A stretch of 8,638 bases of DNA, from positions 1 to 8,638 of the forward strand of contig CALCHY010000334.1 in assembly GCA_937907415.1 (NCBI GenBank), given 5' to 3'. A program made the translations under genes and the position numbers. Below, one piece after another: positions 1 to 6,380 of the stretch. This DNA is from an uncultured Trueperaceae bacterium (lineage in GTDB: Bacteria > Deinococcota > Deinococci > Deinococcales > Trueperaceae). The notes under the pieces are model-generated. The model saw only the letters and a list, made by a program, of their open reading frames with translations. It ran no database searches and was not told the DNA's origin. Positions within the stretch are counted from its first letter, which is position 1, and the number at the start of each line of letters is the position of its first letter.

Positions 1-67
1 CCCTGCGGGAGCAAGGTTGAGTGGTGCAGTCGCCCACATCAGGCATGCCAACCCCGGAGGCCGCCAC
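1..67 (+). other. Leader of the exported-protein gene
   Basis: This short stretch contains the GGAGG ribosome-binding site at 56-60. I see no convincing -35/-10 pair. A frame open from the window edge, reading LREQG then a TGA stop at 18-20, could be the tail of an upstream plus-strand gene, but five codons prove nothing. Confidence 0.3.
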
Positions 68-562
68 ATGAAGCACCCCAACCCGCAAACCATCCGGCAG
101 CTCGTACTCGCCGCCGCGCTACTCACGGCCCTGGTCATCGGCCTCGCGCCAGCCCAAACGGGCGGCGGCGTGGCCGCAGACCTCACGCAATCAACTCACG
201 TGACCTACGCCGGCGTCGACATCGAGGTCGAGGCCACTTGGGTCACGCCAGCCGCCGAAGCCAGCTTGCTAGCTAGCGCCGCGGGGGACTGGTCGGCGAG
301 CACAGGCATCGTCATGCTCGTGCATGAGAGCACCACCGCCGCAGAGCTGCCGAGCGCCATGCTCGGGTCCGCCTCGGTCCTCGCGGTCGAAGGCCAAGGG
401 GTACGCCCAGAAGTGATCGGCCTCGTCGAGACGCACGCCGCCAGCCGCGTGACGCTACTGCGCTTCCCCGTAACGCCTGACCAGACCGGCAAGATCGCCC
501 TCAACTTGCCGGGCAAGGGCGTGCTCGTGTGGAACGTAGGAGACTGCCTCGGCAGCTACTGA
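68..562 (+). CDS. Small exported protein of unknown function
   Basis: A 164-residue protein that I do not recognise. Residues 1-29 look like a signal peptide: a short charged start (MKHPNPQTIR), a hydrophobic core at about 12-26 and an APA|Q cleavage site after residue 29, with no lipobox Cys. The mature part (about 135 residues) alternates short hydrophobic and polar runs such as THVTYAGVDIEVEATWV and GKIALNLPG, which suggests a beta-sandwich-like periplasmic or secreted domain. The only cysteine is C160, five residues from the C-terminus. ATG 68 is chosen because GGAGG at 56-60 lies 7 nt upstream; an in-frame TTG at 17 would add 17 residues before the signal peptide and is unlikely. It is the only plus-strand gene here and is convergent with the cold-shock gene, with a shared hairpin terminator just downstream. 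Function unknown; I am confident it is a real exported protein. Confidence 0.8.
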   Translation: MKHPNPQTIRQLVLAAALLTALVIGLAPAQTGGGVAADLTQSTHVTYAGVDIEVEATWVTPAAEASLLASAAGDWSASTGIVMLVHESTTAAELPSAMLGSASVLAVEGQGVRPEVIGLVETHAASRVTLLRFPVTPDQTGKIALNLPGKGVLVWNVGDCLGSY

Positions 563-582
563 CGACCCGCCCAAAACAGAAC

Positions 583-610
583 GGGGCCCCACCTTGATCG
601 GTGGGGCCCC
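583..610. terminator. Bidirectional intrinsic terminator between convergent genes
   Basis: Perfect 11-bp inverted repeat, GGGGCCCCACC (583-593) and GGTGGGGCCCC (600-610), with loop TTGATC. On the plus strand it is followed by ATTACTTT, 21 nt after the stop of the exported-protein gene. On the minus strand it is followed by GTTCTGTTTT, about 70 nt past the stop of the cold-shock gene. It sits between two convergent genes and can serve both. The T-tracts are imperfect, but the stem is very strong. Confidence 0.85.
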
Positions 611-638
611 ATTACTTTGAAGGTAATCCGCGGTGCGC

Positions 639-651
639 GCCTAGCCTAGGC
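639..651. repeat. 13-nt palindrome downstream of the cold-shock gene
   Basis: GCCTAG and CTAGGC are separated by a single base, a perfect dyad lying between the cold-shock stop codon and the bidirectional terminator. No T-run follows on either strand. It could form a small stem in the 3' end of the cold-shock transcript or be a protein-binding dyad. Function not known. Confidence 0.35.
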
Positions 652-681
652 CGTGCGCTCGCCGCGCTGAAAAGCTAGAAG

Positions 682-903
682 TTAGTAGCGGCCCGCAGCC
701 TTCGTGACGGTGACGTTCGCCGCCTGGAGGCCCTTCTGGCCCTGCTCGACGCGGAACTCGACCTCGTCGCCCTCGTTAAGGTTACGGAAGCCCTCACCCT
801 GGATGGCGGAGAAGTGAACGAAGACGTCCTTGCCGCCGTCGTCCTGCTCGATGAAGCCGAAGCCCTTTTCGCCGTTGAACCACTTGACTTTGCCTGTTGC
901 CAT
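682..903 (-). CDS. cspA: CspA-family cold-shock protein
   Basis: A 73-residue single cold-shock domain, the full usual length of the family. It is a cytoplasmic five-strand beta-barrel that binds single-stranded RNA or DNA and keeps mRNA unfolded. The family markers are all present: opening GKVKWFN (4-10), RNP1 motif KGFGFI (13-18) and RNP2 motif VFVHF (27-31), with aromatic residues W8, F15, F17, F28 and F31 in the positions that stack on bases. The tail ends TKAAGRY. The ATG at 903 is preceded by a modest ribosome-binding site (AGG at 913-915, 9 nt away). The gene follows the sugar operon on the same strand, but the 147-nt gap with its own dyads suggests it has its own promoter. Its transcript probably ends at the hairpin at 583-610. 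Whether it is cold-induced or constitutive cannot be told from sequence. Confidence 0.97.
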   Translation of the reverse strand: MATGKVKWFNGEKGFGFIEQDDGGKDVFVHFSAIQGEGFRNLNEGDEVEFRVEQGQKGLQAANVTVTKAAGRY

Positions 904-1050
904 GATGTCTTGCCTGACTGCTAAAACTGGTTTAGCGCTTGAATTTCCGAGCCTCGCGGCCCGAGTTACGAGAAAACCTTACAGCTTTCTGGGAACGACC
1001 CAGGTTACGACATTTCTCCGGAGAATGCACGTTCTGGCCTACATGGAACC
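904..1050 (-). promoter_or_regulatory. Cold-shock gene leader and intergenic region with three dyads
   Basis: This gap lies between the GH15 stop and the cold-shock ATG and must hold the 3' end of the operon and the cold-shock promoter and leader. Visible structure: (1) TTCTCCGGAGAA at 1014-1025, a perfect 12-bp palindrome; (2) CTGGG/CCCAG at 989-1003 with a 5-nt loop, which on the minus strand can alternatively form an outer AACCT/AGGTT stem followed by TTTTC, a weak terminator candidate for the operon; (3) GCTAAA/TTTAGC at 920-936 with a 5-nt loop, directly upstream of the ribosome-binding site. GTTACGA occurs twice as a direct repeat (965-971 and 1004-1010), flanking dyad 2. I could not find a convincing -35/-10 pair. 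Confidence 0.45.
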
Positions 1051-2127
1051 TTAATGGTTGCCTCCGGCCCCTTCCAGGCGCGCTGCGACGACCATGGCGT
1101 GCGACCACAGCAGGGGCTTGGCAGACGGCCCCCAGCAGCTAGTCCAATGTTCTAGGAAGAACGGGTGGGCGTCGGCGCCAGGGACTTGTTCTGGCAGCCC
1201 GCCGTCAGGGTCGCGTTGCGCCTCCACCCACTCGAGTAGCGCATCTGCTTCCGCTGGGCGTCCGGCGCGCCGCCGGTGCCAAGCTAGCCAGGCGGTCAGC
1301 AACACCCACTCGCCGCCGCCGTAGTAGGTGTCTGCGGCGTAGCGGCGCAGGCCTCCGCCAAGAAGCTCTTGCTCTATGCGCGTCATCGTGGCCGCCATGC
1401 GCGGGTCTGACACCGGCACGATGTCGAAGGGCGTTGCAAGCCAGAGGAGCGCTGAGTCCACCGCTGGGTTGCGCACATGCTTCACGAACGTCCCGTCAAC
1501 TATGCACTCTTGGAAGAGGAAGTCGCGGGCGGCCTGCGCCACCGCGCCGGCGGTGGCGGCCACCGCCGGAACCACCAGCGCGATGTCTCGCAAGCCGGCC
1601 GCCACGGACGCCAGCGTGGCCGTGTGCAGTTGGCTGCGGTGCTCCTCCCACGAGTCGTAACAGGGTTCGTTCCAGAAGGCCGCCAGGTAGCGCACGACGA
1701 CCTCAACGGTCGCCGCCACCTCATCCGCCAGGTCGTCAGTGCCCGTGGCGCGCGCGTGGGCGGCTAAGCTCCACAGCCACTGCCCGTAGCCGTCTAGTTG
1801 AAAGTTCGGCCAACCGTCACGCACCCACTCGCCGCTGACGGCGAAGCGCGCCGGGAGGAACTCGAACTCACTGATGGGCTCACCCGCGGCGCGCGCCCCG
1901 ATCAACCGGTCAACGTGGCCGCTCAGGGGGAGGATGCAGCTGGCGACCCAGCCGTGGAAACGCGCAGCGCTTTCGTGCTCCCCTGCCAAGTCGAGGGCGT
2001 GAGCTATGAACGCCCCATCACGCAGCCACGACTGCCCGTACTGCGAGAAGCCAGCTCCCGCCGAGAAGGCCCCGCTTCTGTCCTGCGCGTTCACCAGGCG
2101 CCGTATGTCCGCTTTGACGTCCGTCAC
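1051..2127 (-). CDS. Compact GH15 glucoamylase-like hydrolase
   Basis: A 358-residue (alpha/alpha)6-barrel protein of glycoside hydrolase family 15, which removes glucose by inversion from non-reducing ends of alpha-glucans or alpha-gluco-oligosaccharides. Family motifs in order: WLRDGAF (34-40), NFQLDGYGQWLW (108-119), YDSWEEHR (157-164), LPEQ (311-314) and WSHA (341-344). By alignment from memory with fungal glucoamylase, E161 is the general acid and E313 the general base, so it looks active. It lacks the large N-terminal beta-sandwich of many bacterial glucoamylases and has no signal peptide, so it is a catalytic-domain-only cytoplasmic enzyme. The start is GTG at 2127, one base after the TGA of the second permease, in GGGGTGACGTG, which implies translational coupling; GTG at residue 12 is an alternative. 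It is the last gene of the operon and would act on imported sugar. Family assignment is firm; substrate (malto-, isomalto-oligosaccharide or trehalose-like) is open. Confidence 0.88.
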   Translation of the reverse strand: MTDVKADIRRLVNAQDRSGAFSAGAGFSQYGQSWLRDGAFIAHALDLAGEHESAARFHGWVASCILPLSGHVDRLIGARAAGEPISEFEFLPARFAVSGEWVRDGWPNFQLDGYGQWLWSLAAHARATGTDDLADEVAATVEVVVRYLAAFWNEPCYDSWEEHRSQLHTATLASVAAGLRDIALVVPAVAATAGAVAQAARDFLFQECIVDGTFVKHVRNPAVDSALLWLATPFDIVPVSDPRMAATMTRIEQELLGGGLRRYAADTYYGGGEWVLLTAWLAWHRRRAGRPAEADALLEWVEAQRDPDGGLPEQVPGADAHPFFLEHWTSCWGPSAKPLLWSHAMVVAARLEGAGGNH

Positions 2128-2128
2128 G

Positions 2129-2965
2129 TCACCCCTTTACTCCAGACCCAGCCACGCCCTCGATCACCCAGCGCTGCGCGACTAGGAAGACGAGGATGGT
2201 TGGGATGGTGGCCAGCACCGTCCCGGCCATGACCACGTTCCACTGCGTCTGCCCTGGGTAGAGTCCCTGAAGCGCCGAGAGCGCAACCGGCAGGGTCATC
2301 AGGTTGCGGTCGTTGATGATGAGTAGCGGCCACAGGAAGTTGTTCCACGACCCCATGAAAGACAGCACCGTCAACGTCGCGACTGCCGGACCAGTCATGG
2401 GTAGGACGACGCGCAGGAAGGTAGCGAAGGTGCCCGCCCCGTCGATGGTGGCGGCCTCCTCCAACTCGCGCGGAATGGACAGGAAGAACTGACGCATGAA
2501 GAAGGTGCCGAAGGCGCTGAACATTCCGGGAACGATGAGGCCAGCGTATGAGTTCGCCCAGCCCATCTTCGTGACCAGGATGAAGAGCGGCGTGATGATC
2601 ACGGCGAACGGCACCATGAGGGTGGCTAGGTAGACGGCGAAGAGCGCGTCCCGGCCCCTGAAGTTGAAGCGCGCGAACGCGTAGCCGGCCATCGAGCACA
2701 CCACCAGCTGGCCTAGGGTCGTCGTCGCGGCGACCAGCAAGGAGTTGCCGAACACCCGCAAGAACGGGAAGCGCGTGAGCACCCTGGTGTAGGCCGCCAC
2801 CGTCGGTTCGCTTGGCACGAGTTGAGGCGGCAGGCTGAGGAGGGCGCCGCTGGGCTTGAGCGACGTTGCGATGGCCCACACGAACGGCGTGACCATAGCT
2901 AAACCGCCAGCGAGCGCGATCACCGTGAGCACGCCGATGCGCCAGGGGAACTTGCGCCGCTTCAT
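2129..2965 (-). CDS. ABC sugar transporter permease, MalG type
   Basis: A 278-residue inner-membrane permease of the carbohydrate-uptake (CUT1) ABC family. About six membrane segments are visible (near 11-33, 71-95, 106-131, 137-155, 188-208 and 245-264). The EAA loop that docks the ATPase is clear: EEAATIDGAG from residue 169, followed by LP at 188-189. The N-terminus shows the usual TPFVWAIATSLKP pattern (26-38). ATG 2965 is chosen because it overlaps the stop of the other permease as ATGA (2965-2962); a longer frame back to 3031 would overlap that gene by 70 nt with a non-permease-like N-terminus. It pairs with the MalF-type permease to form the channel. Specific sugar cannot be assigned. 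Confidence 0.93.
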   Translation of the reverse strand: MKRRKFPWRIGVLTVIALAGGLAMVTPFVWAIATSLKPSGALLSLPPQLVPSEPTVAAYTRVLTRFPFLRVFGNSLLVAATTTLGQLVVCSMAGYAFARFNFRGRDALFAVYLATLMVPFAVIITPLFILVTKMGWANSYAGLIVPGMFSAFGTFFMRQFFLSIPRELEEAATIDGAGTFATFLRVVLPMTGPAVATLTVLSFMGSWNNFLWPLLIINDRNLMTLPVALSALQGLYPGQTQWNVVMAGTVLATIPTILVFLVAQRWVIEGVAGSGVKG

Positions 2966-3831
2966 GCCCGAGCCTTGTTGAGGCGGTAGAAGAAGTACGT
3001 GACGGCGAAGATCATGACGAACAGCACCCACGACCAGGCGGACGCGTACCCCATCTTGCTGTACGAGAAGGCGTGCGCCACGATGCGCTCGACCATGGTC
3101 ATCGTCGCGCCGGCTGGCCCGCCCTCAGTCATGACGTAGACCTGATCGAACACCTGGAACGAACCGATGAGGCTGATGCTGAGGCAAAAGATCAGCGACG
3201 GCGTTAGGAGCGGCAGCGTTATGGCCCACAGGCTCTGCGGACGGTTGGCGCCGTCGATGCTCGCCGCCTCGTAGTACTCGCGCGGTATGCCCTGGAGTCC
3301 AGCTAACAGGATGACCATGATGAAGCCGGTGTCCTTCCAGACGCTCGTGAGGATGATGGCCGGCATCGCCCAGTTGGGGTCGAAGAGCCACGCTGGTCCC
3401 GTCAACCCAAGCAAGCCGAGCCCGTTGTTGATGAGTCCGTACACCGGGTTGAAGAGCCACTTCCACACGAGCGCGACGGCTACCCACGACGTGACGACCG
3501 GCACGAAGTACATGACGCGGAAACCCTGCTTGAATGGGATCTTGCTGTTGAGCAGCACGGCGATTAGCAGCCCGATGGTTATGACGAGCGGCACGTAGCC
3601 GACGAGGAACTTCAACGTGTTCTTGAGCGTGTGCCAGAACTCCTTGTCGCTCATCAACTGTTGGTAGTTCCCGCCTCCCACGAACTTGGGCGGCGTCAGC
3701 AGGTCCCAGTTCGTGAACGACAGGCCGAGAGAGGCAAGCATCGGCCCGATCGTGAAGATCAGCAGACCGATCACGCTCGGGCCAAGGAAGAGCGCCAGCA
3801 CCCCGAAGCGTCGCCAGCCCCGCTCGTACAC
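2962..3831 (-). CDS. ABC sugar transporter permease, MalF type
   Basis: A 289-residue inner-membrane permease of the CUT1 ABC family and partner of the MalG-type permease next to it. Six membrane segments are visible (near 11-33, 71-94, 105-126, 155-176, 207-228 and 262-282). The periplasmic loop after the first holds the family pattern FTNWD and FVGGGNYQ (39-56). The EAA loop is EYYEAASIDGA (185-195), with LP at 206-207. It lacks the extra N-terminal helices of enteric MalF and resembles the shorter LacF/UgpA-type permeases. The start is GTG 3831, reading TAG-GGC-GTG just 3 nt after the GH31 stop; V11 (GTG) is a possible alternative but would cut into the first membrane helix. The close spacing implies translation coupled to GH31, and the TGA overlaps the next ATG. 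Confidence 0.93.
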   Translation of the reverse strand: MYERGWRRFGVLALFLGPSVIGLLIFTIGPMLASLGLSFTNWDLLTPPKFVGGGNYQQLMSDKEFWHTLKNTLKFLVGYVPLVITIGLLIAVLLNSKIPFKQGFRVMYFVPVVTSWVAVALVWKWLFNPVYGLINNGLGLLGLTGPAWLFDPNWAMPAIILTSVWKDTGFIMVILLAGLQGIPREYYEAASIDGANRPQSLWAITLPLLTPSLIFCLSISLIGSFQVFDQVYVMTEGGPAGATMTMVERIVAHAFSYSKMGYASAWSWVLFVMIFAVTYFFYRLNKARA

Positions 3832-3834
3832 GCC

Positions 3835-6267
3835 CTACCCGGCTGCCTGCGGCCGGAACTCCGCGACCGCGCGCAACAGGAGGTCGAGGCGCGCGCTTCC
3901 TGCCCTCACGAAGACCGGGATGACCTCGAGGGGCGCGGCGGCGTTGAAGATGCGCCCGCCCTCGAGCTCGCTGCCTGACCACAAGTCGACCCAGCGTCCG
4001 GGTGGGAGGCGCACCTCGCGTGTTCCGCAGCCCTTCTCCGTGATGGGCGCAACCAGGAGGTCGCGGCCCAACAAGTAGGCGTACTCGTCCGCGGCCAGGA
4101 ACTCGTGGGCTTCTGGGAACTCCAGCGCCGGGTAGCGCATCAGTGGAACGCCGAGCTCTGCGGCGGCTACGGCCTCGGCGTGAAGGTAGTCGACGAGGCG
4201 CATGCGCAGCTGCGCGTATGCGCGATAAACGCTCAAAGCGCGCTCGTCGCCGTGCCGTGCGGCGATGTTCCACGGCGTGCGGTCACGGTTGTCGGCTGCG
4301 CCGTGACCCTCGGAGTGGTACTGCATGATGGGGCTGAAGGTGGCCATCGCCGTCGAACGCACGTACAGCTCGACGGGAGGGATCTCACCGCTGAAGCCCG
4401 CCAGGTCCCACGACCACAGCGACACCCCGCTGACGCCAGCAGACAACCCGGCCTTGACAGATGCGCGGTACGCGCTCCAGGTACTGTCCTCGTCGCCTGC
4501 CCAGTGGATCGGGTGGCGTTGCGCCCCCGTGTAACTAGCCCGGGAGAACGTAACGCCGTCTCCGCCGGATGCCCGCTGCACGAACTCGTGATAGGCGCCG
4601 ACGTAGTCGTTGGCGTAGGTGTTGAAGAGCTCCAGGCCGCGCCGTCCGTCGAATGAACGCAGGTCGCGGCCCCACAGGTGCTCGCCTCCGTCCGTCTTCA
4701 TGCCGTCTATCCCGAGCTCGTCGAACAGGTAGCGGCGCTTGGCGAACCACCACTCGCGCGTCTCAGGGTTGCTGAAGTCCGCGATGAGCGCGTCAGTGAA
4801 CCACCAGCCCTTGTTGCGGTACGGGCTGCCGTCTGCCTGCATGATGCCGAGGCCGCGGTCGATCATGTGGGCGCCGTCGGCGTCATGTTGAGCGTGAGGC
4901 TCCGTGACGAGCTTGTGAACTGGGATCTGCCACAGGACCACGCGTACGCCGTTGGCGTGGCAGTGGTCGATGAAGGCCTGCGGGTCCGGCCAGCGGCCGG
5001 TGAAGCGGAAGTCGGACAGCGTGAGCGCCTCGCCGCCTGGCTTGGGGTCGTACTCAGCGTCGTTGAAGATGTAGAAGGTGGCTTCGTCGCTCCACGCCTC
5101 GATGACGACCACGCTGGCAGGCACACCCTCCGCCAGGGTCCGGTCGACCTCCTGCGTTACCCGCTCCTGCGAGTTCCAGGAGTTGGAGGACATCCACGGC
5201 CCGAACGCCCAGGCGGGCGGCACAGCTGCGGTGCCGGTGAGGCGCGTGAAGGCCGCTGTAACGCCGTACGGTTCGTCTGCGACGAAGATGACGAGCTCGA
5301 GCAGCGACCGCGGCGCACCGTCAGGCCCTAGCGTCATGCGGTCGAGAGCGACCTTGGCTTCGGAGGTGCGGAGGTCGAAGTCGCTCGGCTCAGCGGCGTC
5401 GAGCCACAGACCGTACCCGCGTTCGGATACGAGGAACGGCACGGGGATGTAAGTGCGTTTGCCTTGCTCCTTGTACTCCTCGTACACGCGGACGTCCCAG
5501 CGCTCACCGTTGCGGTCCGCGTTGACGAAGCGCTCACCTAGGCCGTAAAGCGCCTCGCCTTCTTGCGTCTGGAACGAGAACTCCACGCTGGTGGGCTGGT
5601 CGTTGCCGCGCTCGAGCCAGCGAGTGGCGAGGCTGCCGTGAAAGACGGGTTCGCTCGCGCCCTCGAGCGTGGCCGTTACGGCAAGCGAGCGCTTGTCGAG
5701 CACGAGCCGCATGCCTTGGGAGCTGACGGTGAACGCGGCGCCCGTGTCCTCGACCGCTGGGCCGTCGCCGGACTGCGGTGGACTCGACGTGGTCGCGCGC
5801 GCCAGGCTCAGCCTGCAGGCGCCCCGCGTGGGAAAGGTCAGCGTTAGATATGCCGGTGCGTGCGTGGTGTTCAGGGTGAACTCCACGCCGCCTTGCCGTG
5901 CCGAATAACTTGAGATACCCGTGACCTCGCGCCAAACACCGAGGTCGTAAGAGAACGGGCCTGCCTGGGTGTTGGCCCCGACGCCCGCTGCGGGTTGGGC
6001 GAACAGCGTGTAGCGCACCGTTCCGGCGGCGGCGGTGCCGAGGTCGACACTCCACGTGTCGCCCACGCCGCGCCTGGCGTCCACGCGCTTGGTGACTGCG
6101 GGTGCGCCGGGGGTCGCGTGCGTCACTTCTGCCCAGGCCGCAGCCGCTCCGTGCGGCACTCGGAAGTTGACCTGGACGGCGTCGTCTGGCCTCGGGTAGC
6201 GCGGGAAGCGCTCGCTAGGGGTGCTCTTGTATGGGTCGTCGATGCCCGAGGGGTCGTGCACGATCAT
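3835..6267 (-). CDS. GH31 family alpha-glycosidase with extra N-terminal beta domain
   Basis: An 810-residue glycoside hydrolase of family 31, retaining exo-acting enzymes that remove alpha-linked glucose, xylose or related sugars. Residues 1-110 look like an added Ig-like beta module; about 115-340 is the family N-terminal beta-sandwich (ALYGLGERF at 239-247); about 345-650 is the (beta/alpha)8 barrel; the remainder is the C-terminal beta domains (YLLGRDLLVAPI at 731-742, GRWVDLWSG at 757-765). The nucleophile is D526 in KTDGGE (524-529) and the acid/base is D592 in HWAGDED (588-594). KTD matches the YicI alpha-xylosidase clade rather than the DMNE motif of maltase-type enzymes. The specificity loop reads IEAWSDE (389-395), a departure from the usual D-x-D or D-C-F. 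There is no signal peptide, so it is cytoplasmic. ATG 6267 has GGAGG at 6278-6282, 10 nt upstream. It lies between the binding-protein gene and the permeases, so it acts on the imported sugar. Family is certain; substrate is not. Confidence 0.95.
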   Translation of the reverse strand: MIVHDPSGIDDPYKSTPSERFPRYPRPDDAVQVNFRVPHGAAAAWAEVTHATPGAPAVTKRVDARRGVGDTWSVDLGTAAAGTVRYTLFAQPAAGVGANTQAGPFSYDLGVWREVTGISSYSARQGGVEFTLNTTHAPAYLTLTFPTRGACRLSLARATTSSPPQSGDGPAVEDTGAAFTVSSQGMRLVLDKRSLAVTATLEGASEPVFHGSLATRWLERGNDQPTSVEFSFQTQEGEALYGLGERFVNADRNGERWDVRVYEEYKEQGKRTYIPVPFLVSERGYGLWLDAAEPSDFDLRTSEAKVALDRMTLGPDGAPRSLLELVIFVADEPYGVTAAFTRLTGTAAVPPAWAFGPWMSSNSWNSQERVTQEVDRTLAEGVPASVVVIEAWSDEATFYIFNDAEYDPKPGGEALTLSDFRFTGRWPDPQAFIDHCHANGVRVVLWQIPVHKLVTEPHAQHDADGAHMIDRGLGIMQADGSPYRNKGWWFTDALIADFSNPETREWWFAKRRYLFDELGIDGMKTDGGEHLWGRDLRSFDGRRGLELFNTYANDYVGAYHEFVQRASGGDGVTFSRASYTGAQRHPIHWAGDEDSTWSAYRASVKAGLSAGVSGVSLWSWDLAGFSGEIPPVELYVRSTAMATFSPIMQYHSEGHGAADNRDRTPWNIAARHGDERALSVYRAYAQLRMRLVDYLHAEAVAAAELGVPLMRYPALEFPEAHEFLAADEYAYLLGRDLLVAPITEKGCGTREVRLPPGRWVDLWSGSELEGGRIFNAAAPLEVIPVFVRAGSARLDLLLRAVAEFRPQAAG

Positions 6268-6339
6268 ACGAACTCGGCCTCCGTGACAGTCGCCTGGTGG
6301 TGCGTTTAGGTCGGCGTTGAGATGCTTCTGGACATCGGT

Positions 6340-6370
6340 CCGGCGCCGCAGCTCGTGGCCGCGGCGCCGG
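6340..6370. repeat. GC-rich hairpin between binding-protein and GH31 genes
   Basis: Perfect 10-bp inverted repeat, CCGGCGCCGC (6340-6349) and GCGGCGCCGG (6361-6370), with an 11-nt loop, starting 10 nt after the binding-protein stop. No T-run follows on the minus strand, so it is a poor terminator. In malE-type operons such hairpins commonly block 3' exonucleases or cause partial readthrough so that binding protein is made in excess over permeases; that role here is inference. Confidence 0.7.
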
Positions 6371-6380
6371 TTTGGTGGCG

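Noticed and set aside
17..67. TTG start at 17 for the exported protein
   Set aside because: It would place 17 polar residues before the signal peptide and ignore the GGAGG site 7 nt before ATG 68.
268..277. Palindrome GCTAGCTAGC
   Set aside because: It lies inside the exported-protein coding region and encodes ordinary residues; CTAG-containing words are common throughout the window, so no special role is implied.
904..1054. Plus-strand open frames covering the cold-shock leader
   Set aside because: They are short, overlap the cold-shock gene or GH15 antisense and show no ribosome-binding site or family match.
2124..2879. Minus-strand open frame of 251 codons inside the MalG-type permease
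   Set aside because: Shadow frame: His/Arg/Gly-rich, no membrane helices, entirely within the real permease gene.
2966..3031. Extended start for the MalG-type permease
   Set aside because: It would overlap the upstream permease by 70 nt and add an N-terminus unlike the family; the ATGA overlap start at 2965 fits better.
3125..4273. Minus-strand open frame of 382 codons across the GH31-permease junction
   Set aside because: It overlaps two confirmed genes in another frame, and its Arg/Ala/Pro-rich translation is typical of a high-GC shadow frame.
4678..5331. Plus-strand open frame of 217 codons opposite GH31
   Set aside because: Antisense to the catalytic barrel; no recognisable domain and composition is that of a mirrored GC-rich frame.
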